Below, piece after piece: positions 61,413 through 64,000 of a stretch of 64,000 bases of DNA. Each line of letters opens with the position of its first letter. The first letter of the stretch is position 1. This DNA comes from Phreatobacter sp. (GTDB lineage Bacteria; Pseudomonadota; Alphaproteobacteria; Rhizobiales; Phreatobacteraceae), in NCBI RefSeq assembly GCF_027532945.1, contig NZ_JAPZTZ010000010.1, positions 1 to 64,000 of the forward strand, written 5' to 3'. Under the pieces are notes generated by a model. It was given only the letters and a program-made list of their open reading frames with translations, made no database searches and was not told the DNA's origin. Made by a program: the position numbers and the translations under genes.

Positions 61413-63200
61413 TCAGATGTGTGAGCCCTGCGCCGTGTCGTCGCGTGGCTGCGCGACGGCAGGGGCGGGCGTTCCGGTTCGGGCCTCACCCGCCGTGACC
61501 TCCTCGATGATGCCGCGGGCGATCTCCCGCTCGCCCATGATGACCGTGCCGGCGCCGAGGCTCGTCAGGTGTTCGACCTCGGCGTCTGAATGGGCGCGCG
61601 CGATGATCGCAAGACCAGGGTTGGTGGCGCGTGCCATCTCGACGATCTGGCCGGCCTCGAAGGCATTGGGGATGGCGACGATGAGGCGCCGGGCCGCCGC
61701 GACATTGGCGCTGGCGAGGATGTCCGCCTGCGCCGCATTGCCATTGATGGACTCCACGCCCTCGGCATGGAGCCGTGACTGCGGCCGCGCCGCATCCTCG
61801 ATGACGCAATAGGGCAGGTTCCGCTGCTGCAGGGCCGCGCCAACGAGGCTGCCGACGCGGCCATAACCGACGACGATGGTATGGCCGCTGAGCGCCGTCG
61901 TCGGTGGCGCGTCTTCCTCGAGGACCGCAGGACGCCCGGCTTGCGCCGCCGGTTCCGCCTCCGGGGCGGGCGCGGCGGAGAGGTTGAGGCGGCGCTTCAG
62001 CCATCCAACGCCGGCAAAGACGGCCGGATTGATCAGGATCGACAGGATAGCGCCGGCAAGGATCAGGTCGCGGCCCTGCTCCGGCAGGAGCTTCAGGCCC
62101 ACACCGAGTTCGGCGAGGATGAAGGAGAACTCGCCGATCTGGGCGAGCGAGGCGGAAATGGTCAGCGCAGTGCCCGCGGGATGGCGGAAGGCCATGACGA
62201 TCAGGAAGGCCGCCAGCGACTTGCCGACGACGATGATGAAGAGCGTGGCGAGGATGGGCCAGGCCCCGGTGAGCAGGCTCGCCGGATTGAACAGCATTCC
62301 CACCGAGACGAAGAACAGCACGGAGAAGGCGTCGCGCAGCGGCAGCGATTCCTCCGCTGCGCGATGGCTGAGCTCGGATTCGCTCATGATCATGCCGGCG
62401 AAGAAGGCACCGAGCGCGAAGGAGACCCCAAACAGCTTGGCCGCGCCGAAGGCGACGCCGAGCGCGATCGCCAGCACCGCAAGGCGGAAGAGCTCCCGCG
62501 AGCCGGTATGGGCGACGTAGTGCAGGATCCAGGGGATGACCTTGCGGCCGAGCCCCAGCATGACCGCGACGAAGCCGGCGACCTTCAGCAGCGTGACGAG
62601 GACGACGCCGCCGACGCCGAGGCCGAGCCACTGGACGATCGGGTCGCTGGCTGCGCCCAGCAACGGCTCGCCGCCGAGCAGGCCTGCCACTGCCGGCAGC
62701 AGGACGAGGGCGAGGACCATGGCGATGTCCTCGACAATGAGCCAGCCGACAGCGATGCGGCCGCGCTCCGTCTCGATGATGCGCCGCTCCTGCAGGGCGC
62801 GCAGCAGCACCACGGTGCTGGCGACGGAGAGGGCGAGGCCGAAGACGATGCCGGCGCCCATCGGCCAGCCGAGCGCCCAGGCGAGCGCCATGCCGAGGGC
62901 GGTGGCGGTGGCCATCTGCACCACAGCGCCGGGAATGGCGATGGCGCGGACCGAGAGCAGGTCCTTCAGCGAGAAATGCAGGCCGACGCCGAACATCAGC
63001 AGGATGACGCCCATCTCGGCGAGCTCGGTGCCAAGCTTCTGGTCGGCGACGAAACCCGGCGTGTGCGGGCCGATGACGATGCCGGCGAGGAGATAGCCGA
63101 CGAGGGTCGGCAGCTTCAGGCGGTTGGCGATGGCGCCGAAGACGAAGGCAAGCCCAAGACCCGCGACGATGGTGGCGATCAAGGGCGTGTCATGCGGCAT
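61413..63200 (-). CDS. CPA2-family cation:proton antiporter with TrkA-N domain (YbaL/Kef-like)
   Basis: 595 residues. About 12 helices form the Na/H-exchanger fold (PTLVGYLLAGIVIGPHTPGF, ALSVASTVVLLRALQERR, GAFFAGMIMSESELSHRA). The C-terminal cytosolic Rossmann domain begins HTIVVGYGRVGSLVGAAL (about 455-475) and ends near EEVTAGEA; it binds NAD(H) and gates transport. It probably exchanges K+ or Na+ for H+. ATG 63200 is chosen because it starts directly at the first helix; the longer frame is unrelated. Confidence 0.9.
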   Translation of the reverse strand: MPHDTPLIATIVAGLGLAFVFGAIANRLKLPTLVGYLLAGIVIGPHTPGFVADQKLGTELAEMGVILLMFGVGLHFSLKDLLSVRAIAIPGAVVQMATATALGMALAWALGWPMGAGIVFGLALSVASTVVLLRALQERRIIETERGRIAVGWLIVEDIAMVLALVLLPAVAGLLGGEPLLGAASDPIVQWLGLGVGGVVLVTLLKVAGFVAVMLGLGRKVIPWILHYVAHTGSRELFRLAVLAIALGVAFGAAKLFGVSFALGAFFAGMIMSESELSHRAAEESLPLRDAFSVLFFVSVGMLFNPASLLTGAWPILATLFIIVVGKSLAAFLIVMAFRHPAGTALTISASLAQIGEFSFILAELGVGLKLLPEQGRDLILAGAILSILINPAVFAGVGWLKRRLNLSAAPAPEAEPAAQAGRPAVLEEDAPPTTALSGHTIVVGYGRVGSLVGAALQQRNLPYCVIEDAARPQSRLHAEGVESINGNAAQADILASANVAAARRLIVAIPNAFEAGQIVEMARATNPGLAIIARAHSDAEVEHLTSLGAGTVIMGEREIARGIIEEVTAGEARTGTPAPAVAQPRDDTAQGSHI

Positions 63201-63354
63201 CGGCGCGAAATCCTCATGGGTTGTCGGTGGAAGGCGGCCGGCGGGGCCACAACCGACAGTATGGGGATGGGGTGCTGCCGCGGCAATGCGCGAAGCGCGG
63301 CGGGTTGCCGCGCTTCGGGAAAAAGGTGCGTGAGAACAGTGGCTTGGACGGTTC

Positions 63355-64000
63355 TCAGATACCCGACGCGAGATATCCGCCATCGACGGCAATGACCGTC
63401 CCGGTGACGAAGCCGGCGCCGGGGGAGGCGAGATAGACCGCCGCGCCGACCAGTTCCTCGGTCTTGCCCCAGCGGCCCATGGGCGTGCGGCGCAGCGCGT
63501 TCTCCTTGCGCTCCGGCGGCATCTTGGCGGCGTTGAGTTCCGTCATGAAGAAGCCGGGCGAGATGGCGTTCACCCGCACGCCCGAGGGAGCCCACTCGGC
63601 CGCGAGCGTCTGGGTGAGCCCGACGATGGCGTGCTTGGTCATGGCGTAGGGGCAGGCGCGCGGCCAGCCGCGATGGGCGGAGAGCGAGGCGATGTTGATG
63701 ATGGCGCCCTTGCCGCGCTCGACCATGGCGCGGCCGAAGGTGGTGCAGGAGAAGAAGACGCTGGTCTGGTTGGTGCGGAAGATGTGCTCGACCTCCTCGA
63801 GCGTGAAATCGAGCGTCGGCTTGATGATGGTCGTGCCCTGGCAGGGCACCAGCACGTCGATGGGGCCGAAATCGGCGGCCACCGTCTCGGCGAGGCGCGC
63901 GAGGTCCGCCATGTCGGTGACATCGGCGACATAGCCCCTGGAACCGGCATGGGCGCTCGCCAGCCGGTCGGTGGCGGCGTGGAGCTTGTCGGGCGAGCGG
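63355..64000 (-). CDS. Short-chain dehydrogenase/reductase, partial (5' end outside window)
   Basis: The frame is open to the window edge, so the N-terminal NAD loop is missing. Present are RSPDKLHAATDRL, DVTDMADLARL, IDVLVPCQG, INIASLSAHRGW with the catalytic Ser, YAMTK (Tyr, Lys), NAISPGFFMTELN and VTGTVIAVDGGYLASGI, the usual SDR end. It resembles gluconate 5-dehydrogenase-type SDRs. 154 bases separate its stop from the antiporter start on the same strand. Confidence 0.87.
   Translation of the reverse strand, partial: RSPDKLHAATDRLASAHAGSRGYVADVTDMADLARLAETVAADFGPIDVLVPCQGTTIIKPTLDFTLEEVEHIFRTNQTSVFFSCTTFGRAMVERGKGAIINIASLSAHRGWPRACPYAMTKHAIVGLTQTLAAEWAPSGVRVNAISPGFFMTELNAAKMPPERKENALRRTPMGRWGKTEELVGAAVYLASPGAGFVTGTVIAVDGGYLASGI

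Noticed and set aside
1-64000. Search for CRISPR arrays, insertion sequences, phage genes and toxin-antitoxin pairs
   Set aside because: No regularly spaced repeats, transposase, integrase, capsid or recognisable toxin genes were seen on reading the window.

Overview
The window is about 64 kb of high-GC DNA from an alphaproteobacterium, most likely a Hyphomicrobiales (Rhizobiales) chromosome. The evidence is the gene content: Anbu, DUF1176, DUF3126, PilZ next to a PAS_5-type protein, a bacterial transglutaminase-like cysteine peptidase, an Omp25/31-like barrel, GatCAB and a DUF2917 gene beside a GcvA-like LysR. TTAA-N7-TTAA (CtrA-like) and clustered GANTC (CcrM-like) sites fit the same group. 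The genus cannot be fixed from sequence alone; Phreatobacter- or Bosea-like lineages are a guess. No phage, insertion sequence, CRISPR array or rRNA operon was seen. There is one tRNA, tRNA-Ser(GCU).

Layout. 0-0.7 kb: a low-GC, probably truncated CPBP protease. 0.8-6.2 kb: Anbu, then a leftward run of a family 3 glycosidase and two tandem DUF1176 proteins. 6.4-11.1 kb: rightward genes for two alpha/beta hydrolases, a secreted duplicated-domain protein, DUF3126, a small membrane protein, a gamma-carbonic anhydrase and a DsbA-fold isomerase. 11.2-17.0 kb: transglutaminase-like peptidase, tandem PilZ, PAS, rhomboid, CBS, patatin and HisI, with a candidate small RNA near 13.95-14.06 kb. 17.2-26.6 kb: GatCA, a fused MFS/spermidine synthase-like protein, an ECF sigma/anti-sigma pair, an outer-membrane barrel, GatB and a DnaJ-like protein. 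26.7-33.2 kb: two GSTs, an acetyltransferase, small exported proteins, an Fsr-type MFS exporter and IlvD.

33.4-47.1 kb is a catabolic region. HyuA/HyuB hydantoinase/oxoprolinase subunits and a flavoprotein run rightward. They converge on a leftward set: an epimerase, a class III aminotransferase overlapping an SDR, and a complete dipeptide/oligopeptide-type ABC importer (binding protein, two permeases, fused double ATPase). Together they look like import and breakdown of a nitrogenous amide or lactam-type compound; the substrate is unknown.

47.2-51.8 kb: an Hsp70-like ATPase divergent from a HerA-like ATPase, a small helical protein, a complete CPBP protease and the tRNA. 51.8-55.3 kb: a LysR regulator divergent from DUF2917 and GNAT genes, then an ArsR-SRPBCC-GST operon ending at a strong intrinsic terminator. 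55.4-61.4 kb: a second amide/peptide region with a beta-lactamase-fold hydrolase, an M20 amidohydrolase, an amidase and an orphan family 5 binding protein. 61.4-64 kb: a CPA2 antiporter and an SDR cut by the window end.

A recurring structural feature is that 8 of 11 convergent gene junctions carry a perfect or near-perfect palindrome, several of them containing the stop codons.
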